Below, in pieces: positions 37,242-48,540 of a DNA stretch of 64,000 nt; positions within the stretch are counted from its first letter, which is position 1, and every line of letters begins with the position of its first letter. The stretch lies in assembly GCA_030867875.1 (NCBI GenBank), contig JAOWCC010001589.1, positions 74,423,537 to 74,487,536 on the forward strand. The letters are read 5' to 3'. The stretch comes from Actinernus sp. WN-2022. Its lineage: Eukaryota; Cnidaria; Anthozoa; Actiniaria; Actinernidae. The notes below the pieces were generated by a model. That model saw nothing but the letters and a program-made list of their open reading frames with translations, was not told the DNA's origin and did not search any database. The translations under genes were made by a program, and so were the position numbers.

Positions 37242-37654
37242 TCTTAGATTGACTATTGTCATCGATTGTCAAAATCGCTAGAATTGATTATAATCATCAA
37301 TCTAAGACAAACCCTAACCCGAACTACAAACCAAACCCTAACCATCGGACGAGTTCACGGGTAAACGACGGGTTCTCACTCACCTAGAGCTAGGGTTCAC
37401 AGGTAAACAAGAAAGGAAGGTAAACCAGAGAAATTTTTTTTTTGAGCGCTCCTACTCGGGCTCGAACTCGTAGCCGTTTGCGTGTAGTGCTTGGTAGTAC
37501 AGACGTCATGACCACTACATTAAGCGCGTCTACCGCCGTTCGGAATTCGACAATTGTTTATCTTTATACTTGACTGGTTTTAACCTCTAGGTTAAATTGA
37601 CGATTATAATCAATTCTAGCGATTTTGACAATTGATGATAATAGTCAATCTAAG
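37242..37654. mobile_element. 413-bp TIR element carrying a tRNA-like segment
   Basis: CTTAGATTGACTATTGTCAT is matched by its inverse at the right end, and TCGCTAGAATTGATTATAAT is matched further in, giving arms of about 55 bp. At about 37,440-37,545 the minus strand has TTAATGTAGTGGTCATGACG and GAGTTCGAGCCCG, which look like A and B boxes of a tRNA-derived SINE. Confidence 0.65.
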
Positions 37655-37757
37655 AAAGATACCGTGTTGCGCTGTTGGATGTGTGCTCGCACACATGACG
37701 AGCACACATGAAAAGACTGAAGATGAACACTTGAGTGGTTCTAAGTCCTTACGTCTG

Positions 37758-37975
37758 TTAAGTTTGCTTTAATGTAAGGTAAAAAATGTTTGCACCTAAA
37801 ACTCCAGCTGGGCAGTGATCGCTTGTTGCGAACAACTGAAGATATTTACTAAAGGCCTTGGGGCAGCTAGAAGTGGACATCAAGGCGCCGTCTTGACCAT
37901 GACGGTGGCTGTCAAAAAGAGACATACAAGTATTCTGATGAACCAGCACTAAGACTGAGTTATCTGGTGGTATGA
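37758..37975 (-). CDS. KDZ-like gene last piece: His half of the peptidase-like domain
   Basis: Encodes IPPDNSVLVLVHQNTCMSLF, then DSHRHGQDGALMSTS and GVLGANIFYLTLKQT before the stop at 37,758-37,760. The D-S-H-x-H-G-x-x-G-A pattern is that of the catalytic His strand in several papain-fold proteases, and the hydrophobic VLVLV strand before it fits. It is separated from the Q-C half by the LINE. A CCACCAG just upstream could be a splice acceptor, so the LINE might lie in an intron rather than in an exon. Confidence 0.7.
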
Positions 37976-38862
37976 TTATTATGTGGGCACCACATAAGTG
38001 GGCACCACACGAAAGTCTGACATGGAAGGATCACATTAGCCATGTATGTAAAAAGGTATCTAAGTCTGTTGGAATAATTTATAGGTCACGATTTTACCTA
38101 TCCACTAAAACTAAACTTTCTCTATATTATACTTTAATTTACCCTTACCTAAGTTACTGCAACACAGTATGGTCCTCAACTTATGTTACAAACCTGAACA
38201 GGATATATCTTTTGCAGAAACGCGCTGTCCGGGCCCTGACCAATTCTGAATTTCGGGCGCATACTGCTCCTTTATTCGCCCGTTTGAATATACTTGACAT
38301 CTTTAAACTTAACTCATTACAAACCGGTAAATTTATGTTCTCGTACCACCATCAACTGTTGCCTCAGTCTTTTCACCATTTATTTACAACAAATGATCAA
38401 GTGCACAACTATAACACCAGATTGGCATCTAATTATCGACCTCATGCATGTCGTACCAATATTAAACAATTTACTATTTTATACCAAGGCCCAAAAGTGT
38501 GGAACTCGCTGCCCTCTTCGGTCACAAATTCCACTACTCTAACTTGCTTCAAAAAAGGACTGTTCAATTTTCTACAAAGATAGTTTTTTATTTAATTTAA
38601 TTTTTTTTTCTTCTATTGTTACATACTGAATCGGTCATGACGCGCATACGCTGCCTTTTATTTAATTTGTTATACTATCTCGAGGAGGCCTCCTCGCTAC
38701 AAGCCTGATGGTTTCCTGAGGCCTCCTCGCCACTATATCAACTGTATCATGTATTCTTGAACCTCAATTCTTTATATATATATATATATATATATATTGT
38801 TAATGTATGTATTCTATGTGTGGAAAAGCGCAAATAAAAAAATAAAAAAAATAAAATAAAAA
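37976..38862 (+). mobile_element. 5'-truncated L2/CR1-like LINE inserted in the KDZ-like gene
   Basis: The 3' end has a palindromic GAGGAGGCCTCCTCG, a TA microsatellite (38,776-38,799) and an A-rich tail AATAAAAAAATAAAA. The tail abuts codons of the KDZ-like gene on the opposite strand, and the matching C-terminal codons resume at about 37,975. No target duplication is visible, which is common for this LINE group. GTGGGCACCACA is doubled at the 5' junction. Confidence 0.8.
38005..38583 (+). pseudogene. LINE polyprotein C-terminal region
   Basis: Reads LTWKDHISHVCKKVSKSVGI, LYYTLIYPYLSYCNTVWSST, LLQKRAVRALTNSEF, then HNYNTRLASNY, YQGPKVWNSLP and FKKGLFNFLQ. These are, in order, the conserved post-RT motifs of L2/CR1-type elements: W-x-x-H-I, Y-P-Y-L-x-Y-C-x-x-V-W, L-Q-K-R-A-x-R, Y-x-T-R and G-P-x-x-W-N-S-L-P. 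The RT itself is absent. The 193-residue frame is undamaged, so insertion is fairly young, but it cannot move by itself. Confidence 0.88.
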
Positions 38863-39781
38863 ATGGCAACAAAGGATTGGAAAATCAGCGGTGTCCACTA
38901 TACCCTCAACCCTTGAAACCTCTACGATGTCTTCCATACCGGCTATTTGGATGGCTTCGTAAGTATCAAAATATCTGGCCTCATCTCCAACGACGGTGTC
39001 GTATAAGGCATTTCCTTTCAGCATTAGAGTGATGAAAGGCACCATACAATCATCGTGGCACGGTGTAGCGTAGAACTGTCGTCGCAGGAACTGCACTGCA
39101 GTCAACAGTGCGATGACGGTGCAGGCATTGCTTCCTGTGCGTCCCTGAAGATGTGACTGGCAAAACTGTCCAGGAAGAACGTATGCCTTTACACCAGGGT
39201 ACACATCCAACCTCCTAACCGGTACGTCTGGGTGGAACCGCGTAGTGCGGTGCCCGCCAGTTGAATGTTTGCTTGTAGCTTTGGTAGCAGTGGTAGCTCC
39301 CGTTGGATGATGTTGCGCTTATACGTTCGGTGGCAGTGGTAGCTCCCGTAGTATGGTGCGAGCCAGTTGAATATGTACTTGTACATTCGGCTCCCGTAGG
39401 TTGGGTAGTGGTAGTGGCAGCGTCAGCTTCCGTAGTACGGTGCGCACCAGTTGAATGTGCACTTGTAGCTTCAGCTCCCGTAGGATGGTTAGTGGCAGCG
39501 TCAGCTTCCGTAGTACGGTGCGCGCCAGTAGAATGTGGGCTTGTAGCTTCGGCTCCCGTAGGATGGTTCGTGGCAGTGGCAGCTGCCGTAGTACGGTGCG
39601 CGTTAGTTGAATGTGGGCGTGTAGGTTCGGTGGCAGTGGTAGTTTCCGTTGCAAGGTTGGAATTCGTGATTGTTGGTTCGGTGGCAGCATTCGTTTGGGG
39701 TAGCTGTGTTGGGGGGCTCGTGTGTAGTGAAGCAGCGATGACAAGCTGACCATTTTCGCTCAGGGTAAGCGATAGCCCTAG
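38863..39781 (-). CDS. KDZ-like gene exon 10: Thr/Ala linker and Q-C half of a peptidase-like domain
   Basis: Opens LGLSLTLSENGQLVIAA after a GCAACAG acceptor in phase 0. A Thr/Ala/His-rich linker follows, built from a 78-bp repeat (separate entry). The frame changes near 39,300, and the correct frame then reads HSTGGHRTTRFHPDVPVRRL, VYPGVKAYVLPG, QFCQSHLQGRTGSNACTVIA and GIVDTADFPILC. The Q in CQS and the C in GSNAC have the papain-like oxyanion and nucleophile order. The exon runs into the 3' end of a LINE at 38,862. Confidence 0.75.
39370..39690. repeat. 78-bp coding minisatellite (about four units)
   Basis: Equivalent points recur at 39,374, 39,452, 39,530 and 39,608. On the minus strand the unit codes for 26 residues such as PTGAEATS and HSTGAHRTTEADAAT. 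It lies within exon 10 between the transposase core and the peptidase-like domain. The 148-codon plus-strand ORF here is its shadow. Confidence 0.85.
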
Positions 39782-40037
39782 CTGTTGCAATAACGAAAAT
39801 TAAACTAAGTACAAACGAATTGCTAATTGGTTAGCTGTAGAGCAAGCAAAGACTATGAACAAACCCTGATTAAGTAATCAAGAGCTAAGTAACGTATCAC
39901 AATTTGTAAACAAAGAACATTTAAAGATCACATATTTCCCTTATTTAAGTCTTCAGGGACTTTTTACATCGAGGGCTGGAAAACGTTAAATGTTGCAACT
40001 GGTGGCGCAATGTGATTAACGAAAAAAAATTACCTAC

Positions 40038-40656
40038 CTGTTTCTCCTGATGTTTAACCATCTTAAGGTTTCTATCCTCGTTTATCAACTCCATCGCAAG
40101 GCGCTGAACAAAAATGGCGTTGGTAGGCGACATTTGTGTCGTAAAATAATTATTTTTGTTCATCACATGATGAGCTGCTCCATAACTTCAGTACACATCC
40201 AGCCTTCCAATTGTTTGACACAGCGAGTACGTCGTAGAAGATCTTTTTCATTTGACGAGTTATCTTCGTGAAATGTGTCAAACAGGCAGAAGTACTGATT
40301 ACTGCCTGTCATGGGGTGGGTTTCCCTGGCGCAGCCATCATTGTCAGACGATGGCCTGGTTTGTCCTCTGGAAGCGCGAGACATCCAAGGCATGTCTATG
40401 GATACCTTATCAGCCTTGGCTAACGAGACGTTCTCATCGGTTGCCGGGAGTACTCTACCATCAAAGGGCGAAAACATGCCAGGACTCCTTTTGTTGCCGT
40501 GGGCCGCCACCTGGTTTGCAAAATCGACGATCACAAAGTTAGGCTGGTGCGCCAAGCACTTAATTAGGTCCACGTGGTCCCTGGCACCCTCCTGCCTCAC
40601 GAGCCACTTGATCCCGTAGCAAACTCCGTGCTGACAAGCTGCTCCGAGCCAACCAC
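40038..40656 (-). CDS. KDZ-like gene exon 9: RNase-H-like transposase core, one frameshift
   Basis: Encodes GGWLGAACQHGVCYGIKWLV, then ARDHVDLIKC, NFVIVDFANQVAAHGNKR, YFCLFDTFHEDNSS and KQLEGWMCTEVMEQL. The pattern C-x-H-G-x-x-Y-x-x-K, the D-x-A-x-x-x-A-x-H and the E-Q at the end are KDZ core motifs; the Asp of VDFA is the likely catalytic acid. At about 40,170 one base is missing: restoring it would continue from EQL to HHVMNKNNYF. The exon length (619) is one short of a phase-compatible length, which agrees. GTCAG acceptor in phase; GTAGGT donor. Confidence 0.85.
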
Positions 40657-40782
40657 CTGACGAAAATGCAAACAACTTAGACATAAAGTATGGTAAAGTT
40701 GCAAGGTACATAATAATATATAGTGATACTAGACTTGACCTTCAAGGCACTCGGCACCAGTAAACATGTACGTAGTCACTGA

Positions 40783-40867
40783 AGGCCCAGTCGGGAGTCG
40801 AACCCGAACCTCGAACTACACGTACATGTATATGTAGAACGTGTGCTTCCATTTACACCACAGGGTC
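40783..40867 (-). repeat. tRNA-like segment in intron 8
   Basis: The minus strand has GGTGTAAATGG and a perfect T arm, TCGGG TTCGACT CCCGA. The acceptor stem pairs at only about five of seven positions and the anticodon arm is irregular, so this is probably a tRNA pseudogene or SINE head. Confidence 0.5.
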
Positions 40868-41374
40868 TTTTTCGGTGATTAAGTGGAACAACGGCCTGCA
40901 TATAGTTGTATATCTTAGCTGCTGTTTATAGGCAGTCTAAATACCAAATAAACCATGACAAACCATCAATAGCCCACTTCGGATATGCGAGGATCCGGGA
41001 AATAATGCTCAATGATTTGTGAAAGGAGAATAGAATACACCTATTTCAAAAAAGGTTGTCACGGAGCGACAAGGGACAACCGACAAATGATTGTCATTTA
41101 TATAACTGGCGGCAGCCATGCAGAATGGAATACAGTGTAATTCACCAGACTTCCAGCAACAACCACAATACATTTCGGTCTGGGTATGTACTCGCTAGTC
41201 GTTTGCCGCTTGTCCGGGACAAGCTTTTTTGAAGCAGGTGTATGTTAATTAACTGTTCACCGGAGCCTAATATTGAAACCTTTGTGCGTGACAAGTGAAG
41301 CAGTGAGAGGCAGTATCGAAAGTGGGTTATTGATGTGCAATTCATTCAGTGAAAATGTATGTGAATTAACTTAC

Positions 41375-41522
41375 CTGATCCTCCCAAAAACTTGGTAAAC
41401 ACTTTAACAAATTCAGATGGAATCCCTAGATGATCTTTAAGCTTTCTGATAATGTCGACTTTCGATAATTTGCTTGCATCAACGATTGATAGTTTGCGAC
41501 AGAGCTCTTTCAGGACTTTAAC
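41375..41522 (-). CDS. KDZ-like gene exon 8: SAP-like helix pair
   Basis: Encodes VKVLKELCRKLSIVDASKLS, then KVDIIRKLKDHLG and FVKVFTKFLGGSG. The helix-turn-helix layout L-x-x-L-C-x-x-L...SK-x-D-x-I-x-x-L resembles SAP-type DNA-binding helices; this is inference. TTTGTAG acceptor in phase 0; GTAAGT donor with one leftover G completing the Gly that starts exon 9. Confidence 0.8.
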
Positions 41523-41863
41523 CTACAAAAAAGTACATAATAAGTACAGTGTTCATGTTTTTTAGGTACCCTTTTGATAATGCTTTCCTAGATTTTGTAT
41601 GATGATAAATCTAAAATATTGATTTCTTCCTAAAATGAGTGCCTAAAATTCAATATATATATTGCTAGCAGAGAAGCAATCAAGTATTATAGTATCCTGT
41701 GACCTAGCTAGGGTGCAGTTAAAGAATACAAACAACCATTCTGCCACTGAGAAACTGACGACTAAAGGAGCTTATCATCACAGCATGTATAAATAAATTT
41801 TATACGTATAGGACATACAATCTATGTGTAGTAACAACATAATGTTATTGTAATTTAACTCAC

Positions 41864-42066
41864 ACTCCCTTGTTCTAAAACCTCCAGAACGTCCTCAACA
41901 TTCGTCTCACGACGGGTGCCAGATTCTGCAACATCCTTCTCATGTTGACATTTCTTGTACTCTGTATTGACGAGTTTGTTACTGGCCCGAGAGTGGGTTC
42001 CAACCCAGGGTGCCCAAAACTTATAGTTTGGTTTCACAACAAAAGGATTGTTAGCATCAGACAAAC
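41864..42066 (-). CDS. KDZ-like gene exon 7
   Basis: Encodes LSDANNPFVVKPNYKFWAPW followed by VGTHSRASNKLVNTEYKK and an acidic, helix-prone VEDVLEVLEQG. The N-P-F-x-x-x-P-x-Y-x-x-W-A-P-W sequence with N-T-E recalls other KDZ proteins. CCACAG acceptor in phase; GTGAGT donor in phase 0. Confidence 0.82.
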
Positions 42067-42818
42067 CTGTGGAAATTAATATTGCCGAAATTAAATAATG
42101 ATCAGCATGTAGGCTTTATTGTTACAATTACAGCAATAATTGTGTTGATCATCCTTCCCGAATTCATATCTTTAAAAAATTATTGTAACTGGTATTTTAC
42201 CATTTAATTGTATAATTAGACAAACATGAACAGTAATCTTGCAGCTAACATATTGATTCTACATTGTATAATCAAGCTTTGTGTTTCTGCATTAACACTG
42301 CAGGAAAACCAACAATAATAAACAAACCATAAAATATACACATAACCAATAAAATGTGCATAACATTATGCTAATTATCTTCGAAAAGATTTTTTCAATA
42401 GGGTTCACCCTAGGGGCAAATCAAAAATACATCCCAATAGTGATTGCATAACAGGAAATTGAAAAATATATATTTGACATTAATTTTATATGCCAATATA
42501 TTATACATGTACAAAATATACATGTACCATACATGTATTTCCTATTGTGTGATAAGTTTGAAATACATTTGTCAGATCCCTCTTGGGACAGACTTATTCA
42601 GCACTTTGTTGGAAGATATCCCATAATGTTATGTATATTTTGTTGGCATTATTTATCATTTGTACTTACAGTATATATATATGTATATATATGTATATAT
42701 TTGAGGACAATGTTTTTGAGAATCACTATAATATACTATATATATAATTTTAAATATTACAACATTATGTACTCAAACATACTCTATGTATTTTTCACAT
42801 TATTTATTGGGAGCATAC

Positions 42819-42923
42819 CAGAGTGCAAGAAACCCCTGAAAACCATAGAAAGGCAGACTTGGTCCCAGAAGGCATTGGCATCCACCTCATCACATCCATC
42901 TTGGGGTATCTCAAGATCACTTG
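42819..42923 (-). CDS. KDZ-like gene exon 6
   Basis: Encodes ASDLEIPQDGCDEVDANAFW and then DQVCLSMVFRGFLHSG. ATTCCAG acceptor and GTATGC donor; both phases match the neighbours. A 34-residue link within the KDZ region, without a motif of its own that I know. Confidence 0.8.
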
Positions 42924-43248
42924 CTGGAATAACAACAATGCCCAACATTAATATTAGTATGGACATGGAAAACTACACTTATTGAGAGTTATCATCTCAA
43001 AGCTTCAGTGTAATAAATTTGATTGTACAATTTGTAATTTCAACTGCCTCAACACAGACAGTAAAATAATGTACACAAATCATGCAAACCTTTACAATAC
43101 ATATATCTTAATGTGATGTTTACCACATGGCAAATAAAACCCGAACACTTTCTTCCTTTTTAGTAAACTAAGAAACATAAAAAAGCTACAATGTATCCAG
43201 CACACTTTGTACATTTATAAGTCTCAGGCTAATGTAATGCAACTTTAC

Positions 43249-43462
43249 CTGACAGATCAAACATGCCCTTCTTATCAGCATCTGTTACAAGGAAGGGTGG
43301 ATGATGACCACATAACACACAGAAATAGTCATACTTATGGTCACACAAGGCCTCATAATGGTGGTAGGCACTGCGGACGATAACTGTTGGCACAGGTAAC
43401 TTTTCACCCAAACCAAGCCACTTCTCCACTGCCTCACATACGCGGCTGAAGGCTGTATGAAC
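43249..43462 (-). CDS. KDZ-like gene exon 5
   Basis: Encodes VHTAFSRVCEAVEKWLGLGE, then YHHYEALCDHKYDYFCVLCG and HHPPFLVTDADKKGMFDLS. The Y-x-F-x-C-V-x-C-G-x-x-P and D-x-x-x-K motifs belong to the N-terminal side of the KDZ transposase region. CCTCTAG acceptor, phase 0; GTAAAG donor with one base left over. Confidence 0.85.
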
Positions 43463-44783
43463 CTAGAGGTGTCACACAAGTTGCTAAAATTAACACAGTT
43501 GTACAAAATATGTGTTCTGTATAGTTTTTCAATTATATAGCAATAACATTTTGCATCTTTCCACAATTGGATCAGTTTCTGTGGACCTCCTGATTTTCTT
43601 TATTCTTTAATTTAATACGTATTCCCTCCACTTTAAGTCCCTCACTTTCCTTTCTTTCTGCCATAATGTCAGAGCACCAAACCCAAGTCAACTAATAATT
43701 ATTCCCTCACTGAATTATTTTCTTTAGCCAGTATTCAGTACTCTTCACATATGCTAATTATAAATAGAAAGAATTGGCATGTGTACCAAGTGGAATTAGA
43801 ACTCTCAATCAATGCTTTCAATCATACCCTCTACACTACAAGTATGTTGTTTGAGATCGACAAAAAAAGAAACCCTAAGAATGGTAAAATCATAACCAGG
43901 CAAACATTATGCTTCTTATTTATGAAAAGCAATATTGTTATAGCATACAATGAGAAAACCTTGCCATTGATAGTGAAAAATAATATTTGTTTGCATGTAT
44001 TGTATCTGCCTTTATAATATCAATTACGGGAGCAACTTATTAAGAAATGTACAATTTTATTGGCTGCTCAGCATGCTTGCTTTTCTTATAATGCATGCTT
44101 GAGAATTTCTTTCTGTGTAGATCTATAAAAAAAATAGAAGATGGTTCACTAATATGTCCTATAACAAAACATGTACTTTAAGTGTGTTCCGGCCACTAGC
44201 ATATTAATTTCACAGTTTTTCAAGACCTCGAGTGTGCATTATTTCATTACAGAACATGGAGAACCATTATTAGTATTTTGTTAACTAAAGTATAAAGTTT
44301 GAATGCGATGTATGCTATCAATCTGCCATGGGAAGCGGGTTGTGGCTGATGTAATATCGAGCATCAGCCTTATCTGTAAGAAGGAATTAAAGACTGGCAC
44401 AGTGTACTATGAGAACTGGTGGTCAAAATAGAACTACAATCCAATATTGTCTACTCTAACCAAAGTCACTTGAGTTTTTGGACAATATATCAGATCTAGC
44501 AAGTTGAAAACAACAGCATAGAAGTTTATGCAGGCATACTGTAAATAATAATCAGATAGCCAATGGAAAACAATAAATTGTGGGTTGCATACATGTAAGT
44601 TGCTGCTTCATATGTATTCTACAGGTTGACGTTAACATTTACTATAGAAATATACAGCAAAACCTTCAGTTACTTTAAGTCTGTAAAATATATTTTTCTT
44701 ATAATATCTGGAGAAATTGGTAAACAAACTAGTCTGAGTGTCTTTGATTAGAGTAGATGCACAGTAACTTTAATTATTATTAC

Positions 44784-44923
44784 CTTGAAAAACTGTCTAA
44801 TAAGGTCCATGAAGCCCAAACTAAAAATCCAGAAGTCATTGAAATTGTGTACAGCTTCTTTGAATTCTTGGTAGCGGTATGGCAAATGACAATTAGGACA
44901 AAACTTGACACATACTTCTATCC
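44784..44923 (-). CDS. KDZ-like gene exon 4: CxC5-like cysteine cluster
   Basis: Encodes GIEVCVKFCPNCHLPYRYQE followed by AVHNFNDFWIF and DLIRQFFK. This is the KDZ-associated pattern C-P-x-C-x3-Y-R-Y-Q-E with N-F-N-D. The AAACAG acceptor fits the single leftover base of exon 3, and the GTAATA donor follows in phase 0. Confidence 0.85.
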
Positions 44924-46532
44924 CTGTTTGATCATTAAATATAATATGTCAGAGTATTATTAAATTCAGCTGGATATACCATTACAGGGCAGGTGGGAAT
45001 ATACCCCGGAGAAAAGGAAATTCAAGATCTGAAATATTCCTCTCTGACAAACAAATAATATTATATATACATTCCATGCTGCTAGTTGTAGTTTTCTAAG
45101 AAAATTCTCAACAAATAGTCAATAATTATATGCAATAATGAGAGTATTTATAGCTCTCATAAACCACAGAACAAAATTATTAATGAACATGTTAATTAGC
45201 TCAATAAATGAATAATTCCCAGGTTTAGAATCTTGACTAAGATCTTGTATAGTCTTGGCTAAGATCGTAAGTGGCAATAATTTTGTCAATATCCTACCTG
45301 AGTAGGCACGATACAGCAGGAATTTGACTTAGACCTTGCAATATAACATGCAAGAACTTTCCAATATTCTCAACCTGAAATATAAAGCATTTACCCACGA
45401 CTCTGCTTGTGCCTCAAGCAAATGTCTAGTTAATTAACGTTTCTGTGACAGTGTTTTTAAGAAAGTAATATTTAGTATTATAATTGACATAACTTGCTTA
45501 GTATAATTTATAATGAATATTTACTGTGTGACTACTGTAACTAGGGCCACTAATGGGGGAGTTATAAGTTTAGAATTGGGTACCAAAATATGTTGCTAGT
45601 AGGTTAAAAATTTGTTGGTAGGCTGTTAGTAGATTGTTTGTTGGTAGGTTGTTTGTTGTTAGGTAGGTTTTAAAAAAATGTTGGTAGGCTGTTAGTAGGT
45701 TGTTTGTTGGTTATAAAGCTGTTGTAGGCTGATGGTACTAAGGTTGTTGGTAGGATGTCAGTAGGTTACTGGTAGGCTTTTGGTACAGGTTGTTGTTAGG
45801 TATATCCAACAAACACTACATGTATATGTTGTGATAAAAAAAAATTTGGTTCAAATTTTTTTTAAACCAGTTAATTTTTTTTTAACAGTTCAAAATGTTT
45901 ACACTAGTTCAAATATTTTACACCAGATCAAAATTTTAAAACCAGTTTATTTTTTAACATTCTAAAAGGGAAGTTATGTTAACTGATGTTAGGGTTATTT
46001 TAAATGCTGGATTTGGGATTTTGGAATTTTTGAACTGGTTAAAAATTTTTGAACTAGTTTAAAAATTTTGAACCAAAAAAAATGTCCAACCACAACATAT
46101 ACTTGCCTAGTGTCTGTTGGGGGGGGACGTCTCACAACCGATCACTGACTTCCCCTATCCTGGTTGGGTGAAGTGTCAAAATAAGACGAGTTCCTGTATT
46201 GATATGCATAGAGACCACCTCACAAGTATGGTACCTGTTTACTCTGCACATGTCCATAACACAAACGTAATAGTGCTGAGCTCTAAACCTTACGTTTTGC
46301 ATCAAAATTTCATAATTTTTTAAATGATTATCAAATATAGTTTAATTTCAAAAGCCAGATACAATATTCATGTGTGATCTATTTTATGGGATCTACAATG
46401 GAGAGCCAAATGTCCATTCATATTATATCATTCATACATTTGACCTTTTTACCATACTTCCTATTATTCTGGTTGCATTAGGCTTGGATCAAATTCACCA
46501 ACAACCTTTTTGAAATAGCACATCAATGTTAC
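44924..46532 (-). other. Intron 3 with degenerate tandem repeats
   Basis: The stretch 45,590-45,790 is a degenerate array of words like GTTGGTAGGCTGTTAGTAGG. A TIR element follows at 45,806-46,120. No exon seen. Confidence 0.6.
45806..46120. mobile_element. Palindromic AT-rich MITE in intron 3
   Basis: CCAACAAACACTACATGTAT and ATGTTGTG at the left are matched by CACAACATATACTTGCCTAG and TGTCTGTTGG at the right. Further in, TTTGGTTCAAATTTT pairs with AAAATTTTGAACCAAA, so the element would fold as one long hairpin. Confidence 0.6.
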
Positions 46533-46655
46533 CTGTGATCAGTCCTGCTGGTGTAGTAGTTAGCAGCTTTCCGCATTTAGTGACAGCAAATGGTTCACTG
46601 AGCTGGGGACGCTCATCACACCTACTGCAGTGTGTTTCTGTAGGCACAATTAAGA
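46533..46655 (-). CDS. KDZ-like gene exon 3: P-x-E-x-H-C-x2-C segment
   Basis: Encodes LIVPTETHCSRCDERPQLSE and then VTKCGKL and GLIT. The P-x-E-x-x-C-x-x-C opening is typical of the region just before the KDZ CxC5 cluster. The AAAAG acceptor at 46,656 leaves the phase one base out relative to exon 2, so either a microexon is missed or there is an indel here. It ends in a GTAACA donor with one leftover base that fits exon 4. Confidence 0.65.
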
Positions 46656-47107
46656 CTTTTAAAGGGAAACCACAATATTTAATGAAAACATTCAATTTTG
46701 TTTTATAATTATTATCATTAATTTACTATGTTTTTTTTACAACTTGCCAAAGTAGACAGGCATAGTACATTATAAATACCATCATTGTTATGATTTATAA
46801 AAATTAATATCTTATTATTATAAAAAATACTAATATTATTAACATTGTTATCATCATTAATAATAGTTTTATATAAATTATGAAACAATTACATTTTAAC
46901 CCTGTAATAACCATCAGAATATTAATTGCCCCAAAAAGAGTATTAATTAAGAGTTTACAAACATTTTCACTGTTGTTTTCTTACCACTTTCTTTCACTGT
47001 TTAATTAATTTCCTTTCTTTTTATAAAGGGCTACCTTAATTGTAATGAGTTATATAACTCAAAATAATGTGACACACATAGACACATTACAATCAAGTTT
47101 TGTTTAC

Positions 47108-48540
47108 CGTTTTGGAAATGAAGATGTGCCTGATGTCAGAGAAACTGGCAGTGCTACAGGTATCTTCTTGTTTTGAAAGACGTATTTGGCCATGACCTCT
47201 GCCATGTTATCCTGGGGTGGATATTGCCTTGTGACTGGTATGTCTTGGAGAACAGACTCCTCTTCAGTGCCACCGTTGTCAGGTTCAGTGGTCTCATGTT
47301 CAGCTTCATCAGAATTACAGTCATCACTGTCCACCTCTCTAGGAAGTGAACTCATGAGATGGTCAGGAAATTGCTTTGTCTCTGCCATGTACCACTTGAC
47401 AACTGTCTTGTGGATACATGACTGTGACCCTTTGACATGCTTGCAAAACCACATGTGCTGCTCACAGTCATATGTCACACAGACTCTGCCATAAAATGAC
47501 CACCACTTCTTCCTCCCACCTTCATCCCAAACACTGAAATTAAGGTATCGAGAGGAAGTGTAACTTTCACCGGTGAGCTGCACAATCATTGACACTCCTG
47601 CTCTTGTGGCAGCAGCCTGATATCTAATACACTCTTCCTTTCTACTGGGTCTTAACAGCTGAAGAATATTGATTAGATGATCAAGGCTGCCACTTCTAAG
47701 AACCTGTCCTGTAACACTCTTGGGAAGAAAAGGTACCGACTGTAGATGGTTGCAGATACATGTATATCCCTGGAGGCCACTTCTTGCTGCAGTATCCATC
47801 ACCTGCTGGCAGGCTTTTACCTGGCAAGCCATCACAGGTGGGCTTCCATTTGGGCAGTACTGTACATGAGCAGAGTAACTGACCCCACTTTTATTTTTTC
47901 TGATAAGGAAAATCCCAGCATGCTCATCGACACAAACTCCAGCATGGTAACTTGTTGCAGTGATACTGTTGCAAGCATCACCATGTGTACTGTTATTCCT
48001 GTGTTGGGTGTCTATATGAGATTTGAGAGAATGTGGGTGGAACTCACGGAAGCAGTGTGGACATGGCAAACGATCGGTTGATGACCCTGGCCTGGTAAAA
48101 GGAGCTGATGAAGGTCCAATGTTGTGCATTGTCATCACCAGTGGAGCAGTGATTTCTGTGGTCTCCTGCTGTAGGCTGCATGGTGTCACACAATGATGCA
48201 TTTTCTTCAGGTGCATCACCAAACTCCATACATTCCATGTTTGGGTTGTATATTGTGGCTGTAGGTCCATGAAGATGATAAGGTACATGCAGTGGTGACT
48301 GGGTGGATAGTTGTTCTAGATCTGTACATGCAGTAGTATATGTTTGTTGTGTTTGTAAATATGTGATTGTGTCAGGGGTGCATGTGTGTATACTATGCAA
48401 AGCATAGTGCATCTGCGCCCGACTCTTTGCAAACAGGTTTTGACATCCAAAGCAGTGATAGTGAGGCTTGTCCCAACATGTTGTCTCTTTCTTTGTGGCC
48501 ACTGCCAAGCATTTATTTTTGCACTTCAGAATATTATAAT
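47108..48540 (-). CDS. KDZ-like gene exon 2: two C2H2 fingers and CxC4/SWIM-like zinc segment, with a frame change
   Basis: The first half (to about 48.1 kb) gives HCFGCQNLFAKSRAQMHYAL, a C2H2 finger. The second half, one frame away, gives CPHCFREFHPHSLKSHIDTQ followed by H, another finger, then YCPNGSPP, CICNHLQSVPFLPKSV and CEQHMWFCKHVKGSQSCIHK, which has the spacing of the SWIM-like cluster found with KDZ transposases. An acidic stretch (SDDCNSDEAEHETTEPD) precedes NKKIPVALPV. The frame changes somewhere between 48,060 and 48,250, needing one extra base or a very short intron. The exon ends at a GTAAAC donor. Confidence 0.7.

Noticed and set aside
39303..39749. 148-codon plus-strand ORF
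   Set aside because: Antisense shadow of the coding minisatellite in the KDZ-like gene.
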